From Chlorobiaceae bacterium (GTDB lineage Bacteria; Bacteroidota; Chlorobiia; Chlorobiales; Chlorobiaceae): DNA of 64,000 nucleotides. The position numbers and the translations under genes are program-made. The first letter of the stretch is position 1; every line of letters starts with the position of its first letter. Under the pieces are notes generated by a model that saw nothing but the letters and a program-made list of their open reading frames with translations, ran no database searches and was not told where the DNA came from. This document shows, piece by piece, positions 51,193 to 58,940 of this stretch. The DNA lies in NCBI GenBank assembly GCA_013334225.1, contig JAAXXY010000008.1:17529-81528 (forward strand). Direction: 5' to 3'.

Positions 51193-51358
51193 TTTCCCCC
51201 CCGTCATCTCATGGTAATTCGTACAATATGACGGATATGAAACTTTCCCTTGCCTGACATGCATCATCAATAACAGTGATTATTCGAGGAATTTCTTACT
51301 TTATGGAAGAATTCCGGCTGAAAGAAATCGCTTTGATACGTTACTCTTCTTTTTCCGG

Positions 51359-51916
51359 ATGAGACGTCGTTTTTTTCCCGATCAAGATCCCGGCAACTTG
51401 ACACCAGAAATCAACACCGTGTCCGTTACTCTCAGACATAAACAGAAAAAACCTGATGTCAAGGCAAAGCTTGCCGAAGAACATTTCCGTTCCGCGATGA
51501 AGGATCACGGTTTGCGATGCACGCTCGAACGCATTGCGGTACTGAGGGAGATATACGGTTCGAACAGTCATCTCGATGCAGACGAACTTTTTGTAAAACT
51601 GAAAAACAAGGGCGTCGGGATTTCACGTGCTACCGTTTATCACACCCTTGATCTTCTGCTGAAATTTCACCTGGTTACAAGAACTGACCTCGGCCACAAG
51701 CACACGCATTACGAAAAAGCCTACGGTGTTGAAAATCACCTGCATATGGTTTGCAACGAGTGCGGAAGGGTCCTTGAAATATCGGACAGCCAGTTGTCCG
51801 CCATGCTTGAAACACTTTGCAGGCAAAACGGGTTCGAACCTGAAAATTTCACTCTCCAGCTCTTCGGTAAATGCACCTGTTCACTTGAGACATCAGTCCC
51901 GTCGAAGCACTCCTGA
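51359..51916 (+). CDS. Fur-family metal/peroxide regulator
   Basis: This 185-residue protein is a Fur-superfamily DNA-binding repressor (Fur, Zur or PerR). The winged helix reads RCTLERIAVLREIYG...HLDADELFVKLK with recognition helix SRATVYHTLDLL. The metal domain has HLHMVCNECGRVLEI and a second Cys pair in GKCTC, forming the structural zinc site. An N-terminal extension of about 35 residues is longer than usual. Which metal it senses cannot be decided by eye. The gene is convergent with the antiporter gene. Confidence 0.88.
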   Translation: MRRRFFPDQDPGNLTPEINTVSVTLRHKQKKPDVKAKLAEEHFRSAMKDHGLRCTLERIAVLREIYGSNSHLDADELFVKLKNKGVGISRATVYHTLDLLLKFHLVTRTDLGHKHTHYEKAYGVENHLHMVCNECGRVLEISDSQLSAMLETLCRQNGFEPENFTLQLFGKCTCSLETSVPSKHS

Positions 51917-51928
51917 TTTCGGTATTCC

Positions 51929-54106
51929 CTATTGCTCCGACGATGACTCGACCGGTTTTTTCCGGTAGATTTTCTCAATCTGTTTACCCAGATCAAGTAT
52001 ACGGTCCAGAGCTTTCGATACCGGTTCCGCCGGTGCGATTTCGCAACCGTCATCAGGCATACCGGACTGAACGGGGTAAACAAGGATGAAACTTGTGTTC
52101 CTGAAATATTTGTTGAGGTAAAAAGGGATCCTGGACATTTTATGATGATAGGAGAGATGGTTTTTCCTGCTCATCACGATGATGATGTTGTCGTCGTTCT
52201 GCACTTCCCTTGCAAGGGCAGGAAAATTGTCCCAATCTCTGAAGAGCTTGTAATCCGATATGAAAAACCTCCATGACTGTGACTTTCTCAGGATACCAAG
52301 CACAGGTTTGTTTGCATAAACGACAAGTCTGGTTCCGTTATTCCGGACAATATTGATAACTTTCTGCATCCAGAGTGAAAAACCGATCTCGTTTTCCGCT
52401 TCATCAGGTATCAGCAGGATGGTACGCCTGATTGTGGCGAGCGGCTGAACAGGTCGGTAAATAAATGTTGTAACGTTACACCTTCCAAGAATACCCTCGG
52501 AGGAACTCCCGAGAAAACTCGCGGTAACGCTGTTCTTCTGATGAAGTTCCATAATAAGATCGGAGATATTCCTCTCCCTGATTACACCGGCAATGCCATT
52601 CGCAACATTATTGTCATACCTGAGCAACGGCGTCAGGATATTGTCGGACGATGATGCTGCAATTTCAGCTTTTTCAAGAAGCGCGCCTGCCTTTTTCTTT
52701 ACTGCTTCATCGGACATGCAATGATCAGCTACATGGACAGCATAAATGTTGTGACGCCTTCTGAGAGATTTTATGGTAACACTCAGGTTCACCAGTTCAT
52801 CGATTGTACTGTCGTCGTTCAAGGGTATGAGAATCCGTTCACATTCGCCGGTATTGCTTTTTTCGGAAACGTCATCCGCCGTTTCTGTCACAGCGATATT
52901 GTGCGCCCCTTTCTGTCCTATGACCGTAGCAAGGATACAGGTCACAAGGATAAACAGAATAGTTCCGTTCAGGACATTCTCGTTCAAGAGTCTCAGAGGA
53001 GATCCGTCAGGCGCTTTCCCGATAATAATGTTGTACCCTATCAGCACCGTTGCGAGGGCAACAGCTGCATGCGCACTGATAAGCCCGAAAATCAGCCTGC
53101 GCTGATCAAGAGAAAAGCCGAAAAGTTTCTGGGTGATCCATGCGGAAAGGTATTTGGCTGCCGATGCCGCAACAGTTATGACAACAGCGACTTTTATGGC
53201 ATTGAAATCCTTGAAAACGGCACGGATATCGATCAGCATACCCACACCGATCAGGAAAAAAGGAATGAAGATCGCGTTTCCCACAAACCTGATCCTGTTC
53301 ATGAGCGCTGAGGTTTGCGGAATCAGACTGTTCAGGGCAAGTCCTCCGAGAAAAGCTCCTATTATAGCTTCAACACCTGCTGCCTCGGCAAGAAATCCGC
53401 TGAAAAAAACAAGCGCAAGAACGAAAAGGTATTGCAGTACATTGTCTTCGAAACGCTTGAAGAACCAACGGGCAACAACGGGGAAAAAAAACAGGACAAT
53501 GCTGCCGAAGAGCATGATACCGATGGTAAGCCTCAGCCAGAAAAGACCGGTTATACCACCTTCTGCTAAACCGGATACAATTGCAAGAACAAGCAGGGCA
53601 AGTGTATCGGTGATCATGGTACCGCCAATTGCAATAGTGACAGCTTTGTCTTTTGCTATCCCCAGTTTGCTGATAACCGGATAGACGATCAGTGTGTGCG
53701 ATGCGAATATGCTGCCGATAAGAATGGATGAAAGAAGGGGAAATTGAAGAACATAGAGACCAACGACAACTCCGAGGGCTATGGATATGAAAAACGTGTA
53801 GAGACCGAACAAGGTACTTTTACCGCTGTTTTTCCGGAAATCCTCCACATCGATTTCCAGACCGGCAAGAAACATGATATACAACAGACCGACTGTACCG
53901 AACAGAAGAATACTGCTGTCTCGAAGCATGAGGTTGAGACCATGAGGACCTACAACTGTACCCGCAAGGATCAGGCTTACAAGGTTCGGTATCTTAAGGC
54001 GATTTAAAAAAAGAGGTACAAAAAGAATGATGAACAGCAGAAGGGAAAACTGCAATACCGGGTTTTTCAGCGGCAGGGATATGGTAAACAGGCTCATCAA
54101 TAACAT
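51929..54106 (-). CDS. CPA2-family cation:proton antiporter with C-terminal UspA-like domain
   Basis: The 725-residue protein has an N-terminal antiporter domain of about twelve membrane helices (residues 12-395), including ILAGTVVGPHGLNL, FLAGLEIDVEDFRK, GGTMITDTLALLVLAI and GAFLGGLALNS; TDTLAL resembles the ion-site region of Na+/H+ exchangers. From about 415 a soluble C-terminal part resembles tandem universal-stress domains (RILIPLNDDSTIDELV; TILLIPDEAENEIG-type region), perhaps nucleotide-binding control. It probably exports Na+ or K+ in exchange for H+. Confidence 0.9.
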   Translation of the reverse strand: MLLMSLFTISLPLKNPVLQFSLLLFIILFVPLFLNRLKIPNLVSLILAGTVVGPHGLNLMLRDSSILLFGTVGLLYIMFLAGLEIDVEDFRKNSGKSTLFGLYTFFISIALGVVVGLYVLQFPLLSSILIGSIFASHTLIVYPVISKLGIAKDKAVTIAIGGTMITDTLALLVLAIVSGLAEGGITGLFWLRLTIGIMLFGSIVLFFFPVVARWFFKRFEDNVLQYLFVLALVFFSGFLAEAAGVEAIIGAFLGGLALNSLIPQTSALMNRIRFVGNAIFIPFFLIGVGMLIDIRAVFKDFNAIKVAVVITVAASAAKYLSAWITQKLFGFSLDQRRLIFGLISAHAAVALATVLIGYNIIIGKAPDGSPLRLLNENVLNGTILFILVTCILATVIGQKGAHNIAVTETADDVSEKSNTGECERILIPLNDDSTIDELVNLSVTIKSLRRRHNIYAVHVADHCMSDEAVKKKAGALLEKAEIAASSSDNILTPLLRYDNNVANGIAGVIRERNISDLIMELHQKNSVTASFLGSSSEGILGRCNVTTFIYRPVQPLATIRRTILLIPDEAENEIGFSLWMQKVINIVRNNGTRLVVYANKPVLGILRKSQSWRFFISDYKLFRDWDNFPALAREVQNDDNIIIVMSRKNHLSYHHKMSRIPFYLNKYFRNTSFILVYPVQSGMPDDGCEIAPAEPVSKALDRILDLGKQIEKIYRKKPVESSSEQ

Positions 54107-54583
54107 CGCTTAATATCGGGGTTTAATCGTCAACGAGCCCGCAGTTATATGCTGCGTCAGGAAATATGCATTTCTTTTCAGATGAACACAAACAGCTTCA
54201 GAAGAGACAATAAGAACTGCAAATTCGATCAACAAGCCATGGCTATATGTCTGGTGAGCAGGAATATCACTGAATAATAAAATCAGAAATACGCACTCCG
54301 GTTTTTGATTTTCAATCTTGTAACGGCAGATAAATACCTTATGAATAATGCTTGCAGGAAATACTTATTTAATTATTTTAAAGCAATTTAAATCATGATT
54401 CAATGCTTGTTTCAAAGCATAAAAAGGTATTGTTTCCTGGTTATAATACCTTTTTAATTTTTTATCAGTATTGAATAACAACATCAATTAACAAGAACAC
54501 CAGAAGATATTTCTCACATCATTAATCCAACAGTAAGGCTTTTCCCGATATTCCTGCTTTGAAAAAAAATCACGAAAAAATAT

Positions 54584-54767
54584 CTATCAACAAATTATCA
54601 ACAGGCTCTTTTTATCAACATCAAAATAATTTTGATGCTAAAAACTTAAAACACAGTAATAAAAAACTTTAACAGTGAATTCCCACTGAAAACCAGATGG
54701 ATTGCCTGCCACTTGCAAATATAGTTATCAACATCTGATAAACAATTCATCAACATACCTGTCAACA
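54584..54767 (+). other. Cluster of DnaA-box-like TTATCAACA motifs (possible oriC or DnaA-titration site)
   Basis: Exact TTATCAACA occurs at 54595-54603, 54612-54620 and 54725-54733. Near matches are CTATCAACA (54584-54592), TCATCAACA (54747-54755) and CTGTCAACA (54759-54767). All face the same way. The motif differs from the Escherichia coli DnaA box TTATCCACA by one base. The clustered, same-strand layout in an AT-rich gap is typical of replication origins, but no dnaA or dnaN is in the window. Confidence 0.4.
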
Positions 54768-54847
54768 TAATTACAGACATTAAACAGGTCTGACTCTGAT
54801 TTGTTTTTTGTTCAAGAAAGTATTCTTATGAAATCGTAAAATAAAGC

Positions 54848-54930
54848 ATCCCCGCAGCAGAGCTACGGGGTATTAATTCAAAGAAGATCTATTCATTCAC
54901 GAAGCAAAGCTTCGGGGAATTTACCCATAG
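54848..54930. repeat. Double-hairpin dispersed repeat
   Basis: Stem CCCCG/CGGGG at 54850-54870 (loop CAGCAGAGCTA) is followed 30 nt later by CGAAGC-AAA-GCTTCG at 54900-54914, then GGGGAATTTACCC. This paired-hairpin form resembles intergenic palindromic repeats that I have seen in Chlorobiota and deltaproteobacterial genomes. Only one copy is present here. Confidence 0.5.
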
Positions 54931-55475
54931 AGATTAAATAATAAATCCGTTCGACATGATATCCAGGTTTTTTTTTCCCTTTGATTGAAACCTTACAAAC
55001 AGTATACAAGGTTTATTTTTCTTAGGAATGCATCATGATAACCGAAAAAGTACTCCATCCAAAAATGTTATTACGTCCTTGAATCATTATCAGAACTGAC
55101 ATCCCTTTCCGTTATTCAAATTGAAAACGTGAAGACGTGAATGGATTAATAACGCATTAGCATTGTCTTATTATGATATCCCGCAGGGCATTCAGTTTTT
55201 TTCCGGAGGATAGTTATTGTTTTTTTAACATTCAGTTCGTCGTTACCGCAGAACTTTTTCATGACATGAATGGCGCAGGAAAGGGAAAAACCGTGAATCG
55301 ATCAATATCGTCAGGAGCAAACATCGGCAAATAAACGGTTCGTTACAAAGGACAAATCGACCTTAGTTTTAACGCGGCAGGAGGTTCGGCTGCCTCAAGT
55401 AAAATATTTTTCGTAAAATTGGCTCTTGAGATTGTAATGGCATATTGAGAGGCGGAAAAAGAAACAGGTCAATAA

Positions 55476-56564
55476 ATGAAGCAACTGCATCATCCCATCT
55501 ATAAAAAAATTGTCGTTAAAGTCGGCACGAATGTCATCACCAATAATAACGGTGAGCTCGATATCGAAATTCTTGAATGCCTGACCTCGCAGATTGCGTT
55601 CCTCCTGAAAAAAGGAATACAGGTGATTCTGGTTTCATCCGGAGCTGTCGGGGCGGGGCGTTCCATTGTAAAACCTTCCGGCACCCTCACTCCTGTTGCC
55701 GCACGTCAGGTTCTCGCGTCTACTGGACAGATAAAACTTATAAGTACATACAGTGACCTGTTCAACCGACAGGGTTTGATCACGGCCCAGATCCTTGTAA
55801 CCAAAAGCGATTTCCGTGACCGCCAGCACTACCTGAACATGCAGACCTGCTTCACTTCCCTTCTGCAGCAGAAAATCATCCCTGTAGTGAATGAAAACGA
55901 TGCGGTTGCCGTGACTGAACTCATGTTCACCGATAATGATGAACTTTCGGGACTTATCGCTTCGATGATGGATGTCGAAGGCTATATCATACTGTCCCAT
56001 GTAGACGGACTGTTCGACCTGACGAAAACCGACGGAAGCATCATCAGCGAGGTCGATTCATCGACAAAACATTTCCATCAGTATATCAGCCCGGGAAAAT
56101 CCGAATTCGGCAGGGGAGGAATGCTGACCAAATGCCACATAGCTCATAAACTTTCAAGGCTTGGAATAACCGTGCATATCGCGAACGGACGTAAACCGGA
56201 TATCCTTCTCTCGATTCTCGATGGTGAAAAAACCGGCACTAAATTTCTGCCTCAGAAAATGACACATGGACCGAAGCGATGGATCGCTACAAGCGAAGGC
56301 CTTGAAAAAGGGTCAGTCACCATCAACAAGGGAGCTGAAACGGCCCTTGTCGCCGACGTTCGCGCAAACAGCCTTCTCCCCATAGGTATCGTATCGGTTG
56401 AAGGAGCTTTCAAAAAAGGGGACATCATCAAGATCGGTTCCATAGAAGGGAAGGTGATCGGCTACGGCATGGCCCGGTACGGTTCAGAAAAAACCCAGTC
56501 GATCATCGGTCAGAAAGACCAGAAACCCTTGATCCACTACGACTATCTCTATATCGTACCATAA
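55476..56564 (+). CDS. proB: Glutamate 5-kinase
   Basis: ProB phosphorylates glutamate, the first step of proline synthesis. The protein is 362 residues. The amino-acid-kinase domain starts KIVVKVGTNVIT, with VILVSSGAVGAGR near residue 50, PVVNENDAVAV near 140 and FGRGGMLTKCHIA near 210. A PUA domain occupies the C-terminus (about 275-362), as in bacterial ProB. No proA is adjacent. Confidence 0.96.
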   Translation: MKQLHHPIYKKIVVKVGTNVITNNNGELDIEILECLTSQIAFLLKKGIQVILVSSGAVGAGRSIVKPSGTLTPVAARQVLASTGQIKLISTYSDLFNRQGLITAQILVTKSDFRDRQHYLNMQTCFTSLLQQKIIPVVNENDAVAVTELMFTDNDELSGLIASMMDVEGYIILSHVDGLFDLTKTDGSIISEVDSSTKHFHQYISPGKSEFGRGGMLTKCHIAHKLSRLGITVHIANGRKPDILLSILDGEKTGTKFLPQKMTHGPKRWIATSEGLEKGSVTINKGAETALVADVRANSLLPIGIVSVEGAFKKGDIIKIGSIEGKVIGYGMARYGSEKTQSIIGQKDQKPLIHYDYLYIVP

Positions 56565-56638
56565 GCCATAATTCATATTCAAAATTTTCCGCAACATCCT
56601 GTGATCAATACAAAAAAAAGACCTTTCAGCGACTCAGA

Positions 56639-56995
56639 TCAAAATTCCCGATCAGTAATGTCCTGAACAATTTCCGGAACATGAGTAGCTTTTCCGTATT
56701 TATCATGTTGAATTGATGTTGTGGCCCATATTCTGCGCTTTTTACCGTTTGCTCTCATGATCCGGTACTCGGTGGTAAAATCTTTGTTGTATGAGATCGA
56801 CACGATTACATTTTTTCCGACTCTCCTCCGGTTTTAAGGATGGATAGTGGTTTCCCGGAGTTGAAAGGATGGATATTTCCCCGATACTTTTTCAATACCA
56901 CAGAGCTCCCATATTTTATTGGACCACAAAGCGTCATCTGTCTTGATATTCCAGTCCCGGTCACCGGTATTGCCGGCTTCCGTCGCCGTGGTCAT
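56639..56995 (-). pseudogene. Decayed PAS-domain gene fragment
   Basis: Read from 56995 downward, a PAS-like sequence appears: TTATEAGNTGDRDWNIKTDD, then LWSNKIWELCGIE, ended by an in-frame TAA at 56834-56836. In the same frame after it the PAC part continues: FTTEYRIMRANGKKRRIWA and IVQDITDREF, then TGA at 56639-56641. The two halves form one PAS/PAC fold split by a stop, without kinase or other output domain. I read it as a remnant of a sensor gene related in style to the kinase at 47389-51192. Confidence 0.65.
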
Positions 56996-57100
56996 CCATT
57001 TTTTATAAAAAAAATATTGATTAAAATATTTAAGAACCCGAGAGTAATAAACCGGTGTATTAAGAAGCTTAACATATAGGAAATACTTGAAATATTATAA

Positions 57101-57209
57101 GGGCACATCTATTTATTGTTGTGAGAAGGACGAGCAAGGCGGACGGAGTCCCGAAAGCTTTCGGGACAACGAAGCAACAGGGTTTCGTAACAAATAAATA
57201 GAGTTGCCC
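57101..57209. mobile_element. 109-bp MITE-like element with terminal inverted repeats and ATAA target duplication
   Basis: The left end reads GGGCACATCTATTTATTGTT and the right end, inverted, GGGCAACTCTATTTATTTGT: about 20 nt of imperfect terminal inverted repeat. Both sides are flanked by ATAA (57097-57100 and 57210-57213), a 4-bp target-site duplication. Inside lies a perfect 20-nt palindrome at 57148-57167 (GTCCCGAAAG and its complement). It contains no gene. The parent transposon is not in the window. Confidence 0.75.
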
Positions 57210-57213
57210 ATAA

Positions 57214-57611
57214 GTTAGAGAAATTTTCATGACCTGTTTTCTTTCCAAAAAGAATACCAATAAAGTCTTGTTTTATAAAAATAACAATAAACAGGATGGG
57301 GCTTTCTTAACTGTAATTAAGCAGATTACAACCAAATCAACAATCATGAGAAAAACAACATTTTTATTCACATAAATTGTTTTAATTATTTGACTTATTG
57401 AAAGTCTTGTCAACCATGAAATATTTTTTCATATCAATGTGGAATTAAATAACATACATCTGCGTTAGGAATTTTGTTGGTTGTGTGTAATTACCGGAAA
57501 AGGGTACTGGATTTGATTCATTATCCTTTACCGGTTTTTATATACATCCTGTGAAAAACCGCAATGCATTAATTTTGCGAGAGATACAAAGTTCTTGACG
57601 AGGAGGTATTT
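57214..57611. other. AT-rich gap before the secreted-protein gene
   Basis: About 400 nt of AT-rich DNA after the MITE. The only clear signal is the GAGGAGG ribosome binding site at 57599-57605 belonging to the next gene. No other feature seen. Confidence 0.4.
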
Positions 57612-58295
57612 ATGCAAATATTAACCTTGCTTGGAGCTGGCATTGCTGGTTTACTTCTCTCCACTCACCCCTATGATGTTCAGGCAAAACATAAAGATCT
57701 GTATGCGATGGGTATTCGGTCAGGCCCGAATTTCGTGATAAAAGTCAGACCGAATTTTGTCTACCTGCCGGATCTCGGGTTTTTTGTTTCGTACGGGAGC
57801 CCGTATGAAATGATATTTTATAACGATATCTACTACCTTTTTTGGAATGAATCCTGGTATTACTCCTTTTACTTCAGTGGTCCCTGGAACATCGTTCAGC
57901 AAGACAATCTCCCTGTCTTATTCAGGCGTTATCGATGGCTTGATATAAGAAGATTCCGGGATACGGAATATCGGCGGCATGATCGCAATTATTGGGATAA
58001 CCAGTTCAAAGAGGACAGTCAGCGCTTTGAACGGAACAAACCTGTTGGACCACCGCCTCCACCACCAGGCGGGACTCCTCCTCAGCCACCAAAGGGGGGA
58101 TCTGGTGGACCTCCTCCAACTCCACATGGAGGGCCAAGTGGCCCACCACCCCAAGGTGGTACTGTAATTCATAATGGACAGGGGGGGCCTGGCGGTTCAC
58201 CACCACCACCACCTCCTCCTGATGGTAATAGTCGGGGTGATAAACCCAATGAAGAACCGTCACAACCCTCACCAGGTGAACACCGGCAGAAATGA
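57612..58295 (+). CDS. Secreted Pro/Gly-rich protein, paralogue of 28354-28884
   Basis: The function is unknown. The 227-residue protein has a signal peptide (QILTLLGAGIAGLLLST, cleavage after about VQA), a strong ribosome binding site GAGGAGG, and the same mature domain as the protein at 28354: FYNDIYYLFWNESWYY, FSGPWNIVQQDNLPVLFRRY and a helix ending EYRRHDRNYWDNQF. The tail from about residue 145 is richer and longer, with PPPPPPGGTPPQPPKGG-type repeats. Both proteins conserve Tyr, Trp and Arg positions in the domain. Likely periplasmic or surface-exposed. Confidence 0.82.
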   Translation: MQILTLLGAGIAGLLLSTHPYDVQAKHKDLYAMGIRSGPNFVIKVRPNFVYLPDLGFFVSYGSPYEMIFYNDIYYLFWNESWYYSFYFSGPWNIVQQDNLPVLFRRYRWLDIRRFRDTEYRRHDRNYWDNQFKEDSQRFERNKPVGPPPPPPGGTPPQPPKGGSGGPPPTPHGGPSGPPPQGGTVIHNGQGGPGGSPPPPPPPDGNSRGDKPNEEPSQPSPGEHRQK

Positions 58296-58940
58296 CAGGA
58301 ATATGTGCATGCGGCTGTCTCTTATACTGAATATGAAACATACTCTGTGATTTACTGCAATACCAGAATGATTGTTTTTTATGTGAATTCGATTACTCTC
58401 TGTGATTATGATGTGACCACATTACGAACTACAGCATTATGTTCAGATAAAAAAACAATAACCGGTTATAAGATAAAGTGAAAATAACTGCAATACCCGT
58501 TTTATGTTTATAGAATTACGATTTTTCAAAAAAAACATGAACTATCGCTGAAATCAGAATAAGAATGAAATAATGTGGATTCCATTACTGATTTTATTGA
58601 TCGTGTTTATCGTGTTTATCGTGTTTTTCAAAAAATATATTTCCTGCAACAGTTTATCTTAGAGAGGCAGGGACAATAATCATGAATCCGGTGATTCGCT
58701 GGAAATACTCAAAAAACGTAATGCCGGATACAATATTGTAAAAGAGAAATACGAAGAAAAGAAAAAGGTGCACAAGGAATGAATAGTATATGAAAATGCA
58801 ATCGTTTTAGTATCAATAATCAGGGAGTTTTTTTAACACTTCTCGATGTCAAGATTTCAGGTTGCTCTATTTTATTTAGCTATTTCAGGAACAGGCACTG
58901 CAATTATCTGAATCATATTTAAACACACGGAGTGTGTTTT
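58296..58940. other. 645-nt gap between secreted protein and GH65 gene
   Basis: Apart from the SHOCT pseudogene at 58573-58782, the gap is AT-rich and without other recognisable features. GGAG at 58929-58932 is the ribosome binding site of the GH65 gene. Confidence 0.45.
58573..58782 (+). pseudogene. Broken small TM-SHOCT protein gene
   Basis: From ATG 58573 a 29-residue peptide is one hydrophobic helix (MWIPLLILLIVFIVFIVFF) ended by KKYISCNSLS and TAG at 58660-58662. The same frame then reads HESGDSLEILKKRNAGY and VKEKYEEKKKV before TGA at 58780-58782. LEILKKR...EKYEEKKK is the SHOCT oligomerisation motif, normally directly behind such a helix. The in-frame TAG and the altered SHOCT core suggest decay, although the helix alone might still be made. 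The triple 9-nt repeat 58600-58626 codes for the IVF repeats. Confidence 0.55.

Larger units (their letters stand above)
54107..55475. other. 1.37-kb AT-rich intergenic region with origin-like features
   Basis: This is the longest gene-free stretch. Contents in order: AT-rich DNA, a cluster of TTATCAACA-type motifs (54584-54767), two hairpins (54850-54914) and an AT-rich run up to proB. No protein-coding frame can be supported. It lies between the antiporter start (minus) and proB (plus). Confidence 0.6.

Noticed and set aside
56840..57079. 79-residue plus-strand frame
   Set aside because: It lies opposite the PAS remnant, whose minus-strand translation has recognisable domain motifs.
58600..58626. 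Three 9-nt tandem repeats as a possible regulatory iteron or CRISPR-like array
   Set aside because: The period is a multiple of three and codes for the IVF helix repeat; copies are too few and have no spacers.
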